DNA of 64,000 nucleotides from FEN-1297 sp963834015 (lineage in GTDB: Bacteria > Bacteroidota > Ignavibacteria > Ignavibacteriales > Ignavibacteriaceae): contig CAWIAG010000004.1 in assembly GCA_963834015.1 (NCBI GenBank), forward strand, positions 1,550,001-1,614,000. The letters run 5' to 3'. Of the stretch, positions 45,158-54,255 are shown piece after piece (the stretch's first letter is position 1; every line of letters begins with the position of its first letter). The position numbers and the translations under genes were made by a program. A model generated the notes under the pieces. It made no database searches and had not been told where the DNA came from. It was given only the letters and a program-made list of their open reading frames with translations.

Positions 45158-45670
45158 ATGAAAAATAAAATACTTATTCCTTTAGTTTCTTTAATTTGCT
45201 TTGCCGCCGGTTATTATATCTTCTATAACCATGCATCACATAACGGAGAAATAGCGACAGTATCGTTCAGCCATTATGTACATACAAAAGAACATAAAAT
45301 AAAATGTACTAATTGCCATCGAGGCGCTGAAACTCAGATGCGTGCCGGTATACCAAACACAGATTATTGCAGCATGTGTCATTCAACTTTAATAAATCCA
45401 TCTTCGGAAAGAGAGAAGGTAATTTATCAAATCGTGAAAGACAACAAGACAATTCAATGGCAGACATATTTTAACCTTCCGGATTATGTTTACTTTTCAC
45501 ACAGAAGACATGTTAATCTTGGAAAGCTTGAATGTACTGCCTGCCATGGCGATATGAGCGAACAAACTTTACCGGAGCTAAAAAACTCCAGCCCTATAAA
45601 AATGCAATTATGTTTTAATTGTCACGAAGATAAAGGAATAACAACGGACTGCGGCAACTGCCATCATTAA
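45158..45670 (+). CDS. Five-heme c-type cytochrome (periplasmic subunit)
   Basis: A 170-residue protein from the ATG at 45158; an upstream TTG at 45116 lies inside the repeat element and is rejected. An N-terminal anchor (KILIPLVSLICFAAGYYIF) is followed by five heme sites in order: CTNCHR, CSMCHS, CTACHG, CFNCHE and CGNCHH, the last at the very C-terminus. Extra His (SFSHYVHT, YFSHRRHV) fit bis-His ligation. This is the c7/NrfB-like layout of the multiheme subunits ActA of alternative complex III (five hemes) and QrcA (six). The next gene is the molybdopterin-family subunit 41 bases downstream, so it is probably the electron entry or exit of that complex. Confidence 0.88.
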   Translation: MKNKILIPLVSLICFAAGYYIFYNHASHNGEIATVSFSHYVHTKEHKIKCTNCHRGAETQMRAGIPNTDYCSMCHSTLINPSSEREKVIYQIVKDNKTIQWQTYFNLPDYVYFSHRRHVNLGKLECTACHGDMSEQTLPELKNSSPIKMQLCFNCHEDKGITTDCGNCHH

Positions 45671-45711
45671 TTTTGATAAATAAAGTTAAGGTTCAAAGGA
45701 GATTTATTTGA

Positions 45712-47979
45712 ATGGAAATTAATAGACGCGATTTCATGAAACTTTTAGGCGGTTCACTGGCCGGACTTGCTTTGGGCGGTGCTGCCGGTGCAATGATAAA
45801 GCTTCCCGGTTCAATGGAAAAAGTTCTTTATTCAGGTCCAAGAATAGAATCCTGGAAACTTACTGCATGTACAAAGTGTCCCGGCGGCTGCAGTTTGAAA
45901 GTACGACTTATTGATAATTTCCCGATCCAGGTATCCGGTAATCCAATCTCACCTGTAAATATGGGTGGAATATGTTCAATGGGACTTGCATCAATTGCCG
46001 GCCTATATCATCCTTCGCGCCTGACAGGCCCCGTAAAAAAGGAAAACGGCAAGTTTATTCCTATATCATATGATGAAGCATATAAAATACTTTCAGATGA
46101 ATTAAACAAAATTATTTCTGAAAAAAAACAGGATGATGTATTCCTTATTGCTCAGACCGAATCAAGGCTGCGTGCCGGGATGTTCAGGAAATTTTCAAAA
46201 GAAACCGGTTTTAAAAATCTTATACTTGATAATTTTTGGATGAACAGTAATTCCGTTTACAATAAAATTTCCGTTGATGCACCTGATTTTATTGATTTTG
46301 ACAAATGCGATTACGTCCTGAACTTCGGATCGCAAATGGTTGAGAATTCTATAAACCCTTTGTACTATACACGCAAGCTAATAGAACACAGGTCAAAAGG
46401 ATTTAAGATTACGTCAATTCAGCCAAAGCTTACTCCTAGTATTGCAAAATCAGATAATTGGATTCCTCTTCATCCAGTTTCATATGCCGGCTTTGCAATG
46501 GGAATTGCATATATTCTTTTAAAGGACGAAAAGTATGATAAAAGCTTTGTCGATAAGTATTTTTCAGAATTCAACGAATTTAAACAATACGTACTGGATA
46601 ATTTTTATCCCGATAAAGTAGAGGAGTTAACCGGAGTCCCTTCCGATAAAATAATACAAACCGGCAGAGAATTTGAGGATGCATCTGCGCCTGCTGCATA
46701 TTTTGATGAAGCGGTATTATATAATTCAAACGGCACATATAATGCATTGGCAATAATTGCTTTGAATGCACTGAAGGGTTTTAAAGGCTTTGCCGCGATC
46801 AAAGAAAACATCTTTTCATCATTAACGGAAAATGAGAAAGAATCTGCTGAAACTATTTCCTTCGTAAAGTTGAAAGACCAGCTCGCCGGTAACAAGCCTT
46901 TGCAGGCATTAATTATTTCAGGCAGCAACTTTGTTTTCAATAACCCGGGCCAGGATGCGTTGAAGAAGCAATTAAGCTCAATACCTTTTGTTGTAAGTTT
47001 TTCTTCGTTTGTTGACGAAACTTCAAAATTCTCACACCTTATTATTCCGGACCATGATGATTTTGAGAAGATTGATTTATTGCCGGATGAATCAATGGGT
47101 ATACCTGTTATAACGGCACAACAGCCTATTGTAAGCCCGTTTTATAATACGATTGATACAGGCGATATATTAATCTCCTTAATGAAAGATCTTAAACCCG
47201 GTATCAAACTATCTTTTCAGAATTACGCAGATTACATAAAGCAGGCTGCACAAAAAATATACTCCGGCCATGAGGGTATTTTATTAGATCAGGAGAAACC
47301 GACCGCCATTGAAAAAGGTTTACAAAAAATCGGGTGGAATACCGAACAATATACAAACTTCGATGATTATTGGGACGGCCTGTTTGGAGCCGGGGGCTGG
47401 TGGAATCCATTTGCCGAAAAGGAACCTTATAACCCGAATATTAATTTTAAACAAACATTTAAAGAAAGTTCAATCTTGTTAAAGAGCCCGTTAAATCCTT
47501 TAATAAATAAAAATCTGCACCTGAATATTTTCAGGAAAAACCTGGATTACAAAGGGAACATGAGCATATATGCAGTTTTAGTGGAACAATTCGGCAGCAG
47601 GTGGTCGCTGTTCTACCAGTTGTGGGCAGAGATAAATCCTGATACTGCAGCCGGACTTTCGGCAACCGATCGAAGCAAGGTAATATTAAGAACTAATAAC
47701 GGGAAATTTCCGGCAGTTTTAATTTATAATCCTACCGTAATGCCGGGAAATATAGATGTTCCGTTTGGATTGGGGCATACTCTCATCGGAGATAATTCCG
47801 GAATTAACCCGCTGGCATATTCGGATGATTTATTTGACAAACAATCCGGTTTGGCTTCATTCAGCGAAACACCGGTAGAGATTTTAACGGTTTCACAAGG
47901 CAGTTCTCTCTCAGCTTCGCAAGTAATAACGAATGAAAAAGAATTGATAGAGACTAAAATAAGGAGTATTTATGCCTAG
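45712..47979 (+). CDS. Molybdopterin-oxidoreductase family subunit of a CISM/ACIII/Qrc-like complex
   Basis: A 755-residue protein with a twin-arginine signal (RRDFMKLLGGSLAGLAL). The N-terminal [4Fe-4S] site has CTKC, then GGC, and a fourth Cys in GGICSMG (about C53, C56, C60 and C87). Domains II-IV follow with the family fold. I see no clear Cys, Sec or Ser that could be called the molybdenum ligand with confidence; in alternative complex III and Qrc this subunit lacks molybdenum, and that could hold here. The gene's TAA overlaps the ATG of the ferredoxin gene by 8 bases (47972-47979), so they are coupled. It faces the periplasm by its Tat signal. Full length for the family. Confidence 0.85.
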   Translation: MEINRRDFMKLLGGSLAGLALGGAAGAMIKLPGSMEKVLYSGPRIESWKLTACTKCPGGCSLKVRLIDNFPIQVSGNPISPVNMGGICSMGLASIAGLYHPSRLTGPVKKENGKFIPISYDEAYKILSDELNKIISEKKQDDVFLIAQTESRLRAGMFRKFSKETGFKNLILDNFWMNSNSVYNKISVDAPDFIDFDKCDYVLNFGSQMVENSINPLYYTRKLIEHRSKGFKITSIQPKLTPSIAKSDNWIPLHPVSYAGFAMGIAYILLKDEKYDKSFVDKYFSEFNEFKQYVLDNFYPDKVEELTGVPSDKIIQTGREFEDASAPAAYFDEAVLYNSNGTYNALAIIALNALKGFKGFAAIKENIFSSLTENEKESAETISFVKLKDQLAGNKPLQALIISGSNFVFNNPGQDALKKQLSSIPFVVSFSSFVDETSKFSHLIIPDHDDFEKIDLLPDESMGIPVITAQQPIVSPFYNTIDTGDILISLMKDLKPGIKLSFQNYADYIKQAAQKIYSGHEGILLDQEKPTAIEKGLQKIGWNTEQYTNFDDYWDGLFGAGGWWNPFAEKEPYNPNINFKQTFKESSILLKSPLNPLINKNLHLNIFRKNLDYKGNMSIYAVLVEQFGSRWSLFYQLWAEINPDTAAGLSATDRSKVILRTNNGKFPAVLIYNPTVMPGNIDVPFGLGHTLIGDNSGINPLAYSDDLFDKQSGLASFSETPVEILTVSQGSSLSASQVITNEKELIETKIRSIYA

Positions 47980-48661
47980 ATATGGAATGGTAATAGACCT
48001 GAACAAATGCACAGAATGTGAAGCTTGTATTACTGCATGCAAGCTTGAAAATAATGTACAGATAGTTTCAAAAGAAAATGCAGGTATGGGTAGAACTATG
48101 TACTGGATGAAAATGCTTAGTACCGATGTTGAAGGAGTCTACCCTGATATAAGACCTGTTAATATTCCTATGCTTTGCTTTCAATGCGATGAACCATCCT
48201 GTACAAAAGTTTGTCCCGTCCGGGCAACTTATAAAAGAGAAGACGGAATAGTTGCCCAGATTTATCCCCAATGTATAGGATGCAGATATTGCATGGCAAA
48301 CTGCCCGTATACCGTAAAATCATTCAATTGGTTTAAAGATGAACAAAAAGTTGAAAACGAAAAGTGCAATAATATAGATGTTTCAGTCCGACCAAAAGGT
48401 GTAGTTGAGAAATGTACTTTTTGTATTCACCGTTTGCAGAAAGCAAAAGAAAAAGCAAAATCCGAGCACAGGAAATTGCAGGAAGGTGATTATGTACCTG
48501 CCTGTGCAGAAGTATGTGCAGCGCACGCAATTTATTTCGGAGACCTGGATGATCCAGAAAGTGAAGTTTCAAAAGTAAAGCATGACTACAGGAAATTTAC
48601 CTTACAGGAGGAACTTGGAACGAAGCCCAAAGTTTATTACCTCAGCGCTAAAGCGGAGTGA
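47972..48661 (+). CDS. Ferredoxin-type electron-transfer subunit, four [4Fe-4S] clusters
   Basis: A 229-residue protein of the DmsB/PsrB/QrcC group. Four clusters by motif: CTECEACITAC, CFQCDEPSCTKVC, CIGCRYCMANC and the split CTFC with CAEVC near residue 180. No signal peptide is present, as usual when co-exported with a Tat partner or bound to it. It overlaps the upstream molybdopterin-family gene and is followed 33 bases later by NrfD, so the three form the B/C/D core of one complex. It carries electrons between the large subunit and the quinone-facing membrane subunit. Confident family call. Confidence 0.95.
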   Translation: MPRYGMVIDLNKCTECEACITACKLENNVQIVSKENAGMGRTMYWMKMLSTDVEGVYPDIRPVNIPMLCFQCDEPSCTKVCPVRATYKREDGIVAQIYPQCIGCRYCMANCPYTVKSFNWFKDEQKVENEKCNNIDVSVRPKGVVEKCTFCIHRLQKAKEKAKSEHRKLQEGDYVPACAEVCAAHAIYFGDLDDPESEVSKVKHDYRKFTLQEELGTKPKVYYLSAKAE

Positions 48662-48694
48662 AGATTTTCATTTTAAATTATAAAGGTTTTAAAG

Positions 48695-50032
48695 ATGAAT
48701 AATCATCAGATTATTGATGAAGATGAAGTTTTATTTAAGCCGATTTATCAAACCGGCAGCGGATTTTATTTTTTAGCTGTTGCGCTTTTTACCGTGTTAT
48801 TGTTCGGCGTTATTATGTATATACGCCAATTTATATACGGACTAGGGATGACGGGTATGAACGAACCTGTTACATGGGGATTTTATATCATTAGTTTTGT
48901 ATTCTTTATAGGAATATCACACGCCGGAACATTGATTTCAGCAATTCTCCGTTTATCTAAAGCAGAATGGAGGCGCCCCATTACAAGGATGGCCGAAGTT
49001 ATAACAGGAATCGTACTATTGATAGGTGGCCTGCATCCGATTATTGATCTTGGCAGGCCGGACAGAATTCTGCATATCTTTGAAAGAGGCAGACTGCAGT
49101 CACCCCTGCTTTGGGATATGACAAGTATTACGGCTTATTTTACTGCTTCAACAATATATCTTTATTTACCGTTAATACCGGATATTGCACTGCTTCGGGA
49201 TAGAGGAGGCAGATTTAATAAACTCTACCAAATACTATCCTGGGGCTACGAAGGTACCGAGAGGCAGAAACATGTATTGGAAAGAGCTATAAACATTCTC
49301 ATGATAATGGTAATTCCTATTGCAATCTCGGTGCATACAGTAATTTCATGGATTTTTTCAATGACATTGCAACCGGGATGGCACAGTACGATATTCGGAC
49401 CTTATTTTGTTGTGGGTGCAATCTTTTCGGGCATTGCTGCACTGATCATTGTTATGATTGTATTCCGAAAAGTTTTTCACTTTGAAGATTACCTAAAAAA
49501 AATACATTTTACTTACCTGGGTACGCTTTTGCTGGTGATGTCATTATTGTGGTTTTATTTTACTTTTGCTGAATATCTTACTACCTATTACGGGCATGAA
49601 CCAACGGAGATGCGCGTTTTCCTTTACAAATTTACGGGAGGTTATTCTCCTTTCTTCTGGCTTATGGTAATTTGTAATTTCATTATCCCCTTAGTTTTTC
49701 TAAGTAATAAAAAATTGAAAACAATTCCGGGAATATTAATTGCATCAATTGCAGTAGTAATAGGAATGTGGCTGGAAAGATTAATAATCGTTATCCCTTC
49801 ATTGGCAAATCCAAGATTGCCGTTCCCGACCGGGATATATGTACCGTCATTAACAGAGATTTCACTTTTAGCCGCTGCTACGGCTGCTTTTATTCTCGGG
49901 TTTATGGGATTTTCAAAGCTTTTTCCGCTTATTTCTATTTGGGAGATCAAAGAAGGGCGAGAAGAAAGTGTACATGTAGTTTCAGAACGGCTGAATGAAT
50001 ATTTACCCTCAAAAGGGCATATAAGAAAATAA
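48695..50032 (+). CDS. NrfD/PsrC-family quinone-interacting membrane subunit
   Basis: A 445-residue protein with about ten membrane helices. The pattern VTWGFYIISFVFFIGISHAGTLISAILRLSKAEWR, with the Gly-His-Ala-Gly-Thr turn, is that of ActC-type NrfD proteins of alternative complex III. A second block (LGRPDRILHIFERGRLQSPLLWD) is shared with the wider family. NrfD proteins bind quinone at the periplasmic side, and some are proposed to couple to proton movement. It follows the ferredoxin subunit and is followed by a two-helix protein 16 bases on. The membrane-spanning core of the complex. Confidence 0.94.
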   Translation: MNNHQIIDEDEVLFKPIYQTGSGFYFLAVALFTVLLFGVIMYIRQFIYGLGMTGMNEPVTWGFYIISFVFFIGISHAGTLISAILRLSKAEWRRPITRMAEVITGIVLLIGGLHPIIDLGRPDRILHIFERGRLQSPLLWDMTSITAYFTASTIYLYLPLIPDIALLRDRGGRFNKLYQILSWGYEGTERQKHVLERAINILMIMVIPIAISVHTVISWIFSMTLQPGWHSTIFGPYFVVGAIFSGIAALIIVMIVFRKVFHFEDYLKKIHFTYLGTLLLVMSLLWFYFTFAEYLTTYYGHEPTEMRVFLYKFTGGYSPFFWLMVICNFIIPLVFLSNKKLKTIPGILIASIAVVIGMWLERLIIVIPSLANPRLPFPTGIYVPSLTEISLLAAATAAFILGFMGFSKLFPLISIWEIKEGREESVHVVSERLNEYLPSKGHIRK

Positions 50033-50048
50033 TTTATACGAGGAAATT

Positions 50049-50303
50049 ATGTCAGGTAAATTTAAACGATTTTTTGGAAAGCTTATTTTTATTCAAATAA
50101 TATTATTATCCTTTTTGTGGATGCTTGCTTCAGGGATGACTTTTATGCTGATAAATTTAGTGCATGTATCCTATGAAGTTAATGATCACCAATCTGCTTC
50201 AATTGCTATTAGTATCCTCGGGATTGCAGTCTTCTGGGTATTGGCAGGCATTTTAACATACGTTTTATCCGGACTATATAGAGGAAGAAAAAAAGGAGTT
50301 TGA
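50049..50303 (+). CDS. Small two-helix membrane protein of the respiratory operon
   Basis: An 84-residue protein with two hydrophobic segments (LIFIQIILLSFLWMLASGMT and ISILGIAVFWVLAGILTYVLSG) and basic ends (MSGKFKRFFGK; YRGRKKGV). The family is not recognised. Its position between NrfD and the four-heme cytochrome, with 16- and 3-base gaps, shows it is part of the complex, perhaps an ActD/ActF-like minor subunit or an assembly factor. Confidence 0.75.
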   Translation: MSGKFKRFFGKLIFIQIILLSFLWMLASGMTFMLINLVHVSYEVNDHQSASIAISILGIAVFWVLAGILTYVLSGLYRGRKKGV

Positions 50304-50306
50304 TAA

Positions 50307-51503
50307 ATGAAAATAAGAATTTTGATTTTTAGCTTCCCGGCAACCTTACTTTTATCTGCAATTATTTTTTATGGTTTTTCGACGGATAATTATTCTACAC
50401 AGAAGGAAAAATCATCTAAAACAGAATTGCCAGATAACCCTTTGGACGGAAGAATAGTATTTGAACATAAAGGATGTATTAACTGCCATTCCATTTACGG
50501 TTATGGGGGCAAAACTGCTCAGGATCTGGGAAAGCATAATTTTTCCGGAAGTAATTTTAATCTAATTTCAGAAATGTGGAACCATTCCGGGGAAATGTTC
50601 GGTCATACGGAGGTAAAGAATTCCGACCAGCAAAAGTTTACAGCTAAAGAGTTTCAAGAACTGCGTATATTCCTTTATTATTTGCGTTATTTAGGCGGCA
50701 GCGGAGATATTATAGCCGGAGAAAAACTTTTTTCTAAGATGAGATGTAACGATTGTCATTCAGTGGGTAAAGTTATCCCGAATAAAATCAGATTAGATAA
50801 ATTATGGAATTATGGTTCTCCATTATCGATTGCTGAGTCTATGTGGAATCACGCAGCCCGGATGCAGAAGATGCAGAAAACTACAAACCTGGAAATTCCA
50901 GTTTTCAAAGAAGAGGAATTTACCGATTTATCCTCCTACATTACTTCAGCGAGCGCTTATAAAAAAGAACAAAAAAATTATATGACGCCCGGAAATCCAA
51001 TCGCCGGGGAAAAAATTTATTCCGAAAAAGGCTGCTTTTACTGTCATGACAAAAAGCATACTGCGCCCGACCTGTCCAAAATGAATTTAAATAAAAGCGT
51101 AATAGAGATTGCCGGTTTAATGTGGAATCATTCTGCCGGGATGGAACAAGCAAACAAAAAGGATAATATTCCACTGCCTGTTTTCAAGAGAAACGAAATG
51201 GCAGACCTGATATCTTTTCTTTATTTTAATAATAAAAGCGACATTGACGGTTCCGTTGAATCAGGAAAGGAGGTGATCCAGGAAAAGGGATGTATTAACT
51301 GCCACTATTCAGGCAATTCTTACGATGCCCCTGATGTATCTGCAATGGGGCCGTATGACAGCCAGGATAAATTTTTTAGTGAATTATGGAATCATCTTCC
51401 GCTAATGAAAAAAAATATTTATTTAAAAGGTAAGTCCCTTTCAAAGCTATTGCCAACTGAAATTAAGTCTTTGTATCTTTACTTTAATTCCAATAAAGGT
51501 TGA
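50307..51503 (+). CDS. Four-domain c-type cytochrome with MWNH repeats
   Basis: A 398-residue exported protein (signal segment ~5-25) made of four tandem cytochrome domains of ~85-95 residues. Each has one heme site (INCHS, NDCHS, FYCHD, INCHY preceded by C) and, about 35-45 residues later, MWNH followed by a Met (MWNHSGEMF, MWNHAARMQ, MWNHSAGME; the last is LWNHLPLMK). The Met after WNH is the likely sixth iron ligand. Such cytochromes take part in respiratory and iron-related chains. It starts 3 bases after the small membrane protein. It could hand electrons to or from the complex. Confidence 0.9.
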   Translation: MKIRILIFSFPATLLLSAIIFYGFSTDNYSTQKEKSSKTELPDNPLDGRIVFEHKGCINCHSIYGYGGKTAQDLGKHNFSGSNFNLISEMWNHSGEMFGHTEVKNSDQQKFTAKEFQELRIFLYYLRYLGGSGDIIAGEKLFSKMRCNDCHSVGKVIPNKIRLDKLWNYGSPLSIAESMWNHAARMQKMQKTTNLEIPVFKEEEFTDLSSYITSASAYKKEQKNYMTPGNPIAGEKIYSEKGCFYCHDKKHTAPDLSKMNLNKSVIEIAGLMWNHSAGMEQANKKDNIPLPVFKRNEMADLISFLYFNNKSDIDGSVESGKEVIQEKGCINCHYSGNSYDAPDVSAMGPYDSQDKFFSELWNHLPLMKKNIYLKGKSLSKLLPTEIKSLYLYFNSNKG

Positions 51504-51554
51504 GCCGGTTCTGAATGATACAGTTTGTATTTTAAAAATAAACGGGCGATTTAT

Positions 51555-52166
51555 ATGAGCTTTAGACCGAACTCCCTGAAATTTTTCCGGGCAAGTATAT
51601 TACTTCTAATGTTATTAATGAATAATGAAGCTATGGCGGGCGATATAAAAGGTAAAGTTCAGCTATCTGAAACTAATAATTGTTCAGAAGTATTAATTTA
51701 TCTTGAACATGTTAATGGTTCATTCCATCCTTCGCAAAAACCTGCTCAGATGGATCAGAAAAAATTCATGTTCATACCGGATGTTCTGCCGGTTTTGGCG
51801 GGGACCACTGTTAATTTTATGAACAGCGACAGCGTGCTTCATAATGTTTTTACTCCTACAGAATGTGCCGGTAATTTTAATCTTGGAACCTGGCCAAGGG
51901 GTGAATTCCGGTCGCACACTTTTAATGATACCGGGTGTGTAGTAACAATACTTTGCGATGTTCATCCTAATATGCAGGCCTGGATAATTGTTCTTCAAAA
52001 TCCTTATTTTGTAAAGGCTAATAGCAGCGGCGACTATGAGATTAAAAATATCCCTAAGGGAACGTATAACTTAAAAGTTTGGTGCCCCTTTTACAAAACC
52101 AAATCTGTCCGGGTGGTAATTAAAGATTCCGGTACGCTGCAGGAAAATTTTTCTCTCAGAAAATAA
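51555..52166 (+). CDS. Exported cupredoxin-like (blue-copper) protein
   Basis: A 203-residue protein from the ATG at 51555; a TTG at 51525 would add ten residues with no ribosome site. Signal peptide ending NNEAMAGD. The cupredoxin fold has the four copper ligands: His in DSVLHNVF, then Cys, His and Met in ILCDVHPNM. A C-terminal Gly-Thr-Tyr beta segment follows (GDYEIKNIPKGTYNLKVW), as in the methylamine-utilisation/plastocyanin-like group. It lies 51 bases after the four-heme cytochrome and is likely co-transcribed. It could be a soluble one-electron carrier, although copper binding is inferred from motif alone. Confidence 0.85.
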   Translation: MSFRPNSLKFFRASILLLMLLMNNEAMAGDIKGKVQLSETNNCSEVLIYLEHVNGSFHPSQKPAQMDQKKFMFIPDVLPVLAGTTVNFMNSDSVLHNVFTPTECAGNFNLGTWPRGEFRSHTFNDTGCVVTILCDVHPNMQAWIIVLQNPYFVKANSSGDYEIKNIPKGTYNLKVWCPFYKTKSVRVVIKDSGTLQENFSLRK

Positions 52167-52421
52167 ATATCATCCCCGCATTACCATCAATTTTGCATAA
52201 TATAAATAACGTAAAAGCTTTATGTTACCCCTAAAGGAGTTCAGGAGAGGGTTTGTTTGGGGGGAACGTTTTGCTACATGCTTTTCGTCCCGCTGGGGCT
52301 TGGATACGGTAAATTCAGGATGGTAAAATAATAAATGCGAGTCTGTCTCTGTAGATGTAAAGACGGGGCCACATAGTAGTAAACTATATCCCGTCTTTAC
52401 GAGATTAATTGAAATTATTAC
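52167..52421. repeat. Interspersed hairpin repeats (long match to 13460-13560)
   Basis: From 52230 to about 52335, gttcaggagagggtttgttt, ctacatgcttttc, the stem GTCCC/GGGGC (52287-52299), ttggatac and ggatggtaaaataata align with the 13460-13560 copy. The stem differs at both arms in a compensating way. A second inverted pair, aaagacggg/cccgtcttt, lies at 52372-52400 around aaactatat. No gene. Confidence 0.7.
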
Positions 52422-52985
52422 TTATCTTCTATTGTCGTCATCTCTACCCGCAGCATGTTTGTTACCGTGATCTTGTTTATTGCCGTGGTCTTGTTTGTCC
52501 CTCTGAGGTTGATTTTTATCAGGGTGATTATCGTGTGCTTGCGGTTTTACATACTTATTATGTTCGGGATGATCTTTAATTACAAAATATTTAGAATCGT
52601 GGCTGTCGCGTATTACTGGCTGATCGTGGCGGTTTTTAAATGAAGCATATTTTATTCTGTAATCTTTATCATGTAAATACGGCTTATTTTCATTGAGTAC
52701 TACTTTATAACCGCCATACAGGTCATAGTTTGCATATTGTGGAGGTAAATTTGGAGAAGATACCCATCGCCTTCCCGACCTGAAGTAAAATACATGCCCG
52801 GGTACATAATAGTATGCATCTATGTCCGGTAAATAATAATATTGAACGGCATCATAACCTACCGGGCCCCATACCGGCTGACTGCCAATATTTATTCCCA
52901 CGCTGATACTTACCTGTGCTTTTACAGGTAATGCAAGAAAAATTAAAATTGCGGCTATTAAAATTTTAAAATACATTCTTGGCAT
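52422..52985 (-). CDS. Secreted protein with His/Asp-rich tail, uncharacterised
   Basis: A 187-residue protein with a signal peptide (ending VKAQ). The core (~25-125) has a Tyr-rich stretch YDAVQYYYLPDIDAYYYVPG and a HVFYFRSGRRWVSSPNLPP block, a small family I have seen in Bacteroidota without known function. The C-terminal ~60 residues are rich in His, Asp, Lys and Gln, with a short tandem KQDHGN-KQDHGN, and look disordered. The His-rich tail could bind metal. AGGAGA lies upstream of the ATG, leftward. It stands alone. Confidence 0.6.
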   Translation of the reverse strand: MPRMYFKILIAAILIFLALPVKAQVSISVGINIGSQPVWGPVGYDAVQYYYLPDIDAYYYVPGHVFYFRSGRRWVSSPNLPPQYANYDLYGGYKVVLNENKPYLHDKDYRIKYASFKNRHDQPVIRDSHDSKYFVIKDHPEHNKYVKPQAHDNHPDKNQPQRDKQDHGNKQDHGNKHAAGRDDDNRR

Positions 52986-53213
52986 TTTAAGATTCTCCTT
53001 AAATTATAAATCAATTTTGTGTTTGGTAATTCTACAGGACTAATTTACAAATTATCTTTCAAGAAAGACAAATGATGGAACACATACTGAATAATCTGCC
53101 CTGATAGTGCTTTTTAAAGGATGGAATCTTTCCCAATGGGAATTATTATGGGTATGAAGTTTGTCTTCTTATGACGTATATTTATAAACTTATTTTAATC
53201 AAATGGCTAAGAA

Positions 53214-54158
53214 ATGAACCCGAATAAAATTTTCATCTTCATGTGTTTTGTTATTTTATTTTATTCTTATAATACAATTTTGGGACAAAAGATTAGTGAA
53301 AACAATTTAAGCGGCAATTTATATATCGATGCAAATATTAATCCGGCGGCTCTTCCCCAAACTCTAAGTATACAAGCTATATCTAACGTAAATGATTTGG
53401 ATGTAAAAAAGAAAAAATCTCCGGTCATTGCAGGAATATTATCGGGTATCCTTCCCGGGGCGGGAGAAATATACACGGAGCAGTATTTAAAAGCTGCAAT
53501 TTTTTTAGCAGTTGAAGCCGCATCAATTACATCGGCTATAATTTATACACATAAGGCTAACTATCAGACCGCATTTTTCCAGTGGTATAACAATCAGCAT
53601 TGGAGTCCGGTAAGATATGCACAATGGACTTTGAATAATATTAATTCTATAAACTCTTCCGTAAATGCATCACAATTTTTAAGCGGTGGATCGAACCAAG
53701 TATTAATTTATAACCAGGCAGGTGTCGCTACCGGAATCAATTGGGGAAATTTAAATGCTTTGGAAAGCGCTTTAGGTACGGAAGGCAGCGGCAGCGGGTA
53801 TGCACATCTACTGGCGGTTTTCGGGTCGCAGGACTTTTATGAAATAACCGGTAAATATCCCCAGTTTGTTGCCGGATGGGATACATTTACATATCAAAAT
53901 TATATTGATTTCAATAATTACGTTTTGCCGCAAATGTTGTGGTATGCACATCAAAGAGGAGTCGCAAATGAATTGTATCAAACCGCGAGTTTTTTTATCG
54001 GGACGCTTTGTGTTAACCATTTCTTAAGCATACTTGATGCAGTATGGAGTACGCATATTTACAACAGCCGGGTAGCTGTAAACATAAGCATGCAAAATTT
54101 TAATCCAACTGCCGGAATGACTGGCAGTCCGACTTTAAATATTAGCTACAATTTTTAG
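53214..54158 (+). CDS. DUF5683-like envelope protein
   Basis: A 314-residue exported protein (signal peptide ~1-24, ending ILGQ). After a variable N-terminus comes KSPVIAGILSGILPGAGEIYTEQYLKAAIF, a pattern shared by DUF5683-type proteins of Bacteroidota/Chlorobiota, then a hydrophobic segment (FLAVEAASITSAIIYTHK) and a Gly/Asn-rich region with aromatic residues. The C-terminus ends in a beta-like strand with Phe (LNISYNF), which could insert in the outer membrane. Function unknown. The next feature downstream is the SAM riboswitch. Confidence 0.6.
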   Translation: MNPNKIFIFMCFVILFYSYNTILGQKISENNLSGNLYIDANINPAALPQTLSIQAISNVNDLDVKKKKSPVIAGILSGILPGAGEIYTEQYLKAAIFLAVEAASITSAIIYTHKANYQTAFFQWYNNQHWSPVRYAQWTLNNINSINSSVNASQFLSGGSNQVLIYNQAGVATGINWGNLNALESALGTEGSGSGYAHLLAVFGSQDFYEITGKYPQFVAGWDTFTYQNYIDFNNYVLPQMLWYAHQRGVANELYQTASFFIGTLCVNHFLSILDAVWSTHIYNSRVAVNISMQNFNPTAGMTGSPTLNISYNF

Positions 54159-54255
54159 CAATAGCTTCATAAAAATTCGTGTTTCCCTTAATTCAGGATG
54201 AAGAGCACTTGCACTTTTAATATTATTTTTTATATTAAATAAGTTATTTTAAAAT

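Noticed and set aside
51525..51554. TTG start for the cupredoxin
   Set aside because: No ribosome site; the extension would precede the signal peptide without purpose.
38177..52166. Prophage or genomic island
   Set aside because: No integrase, no tRNA edge and no obvious change in base composition; the cluster reads as core respiratory genes.
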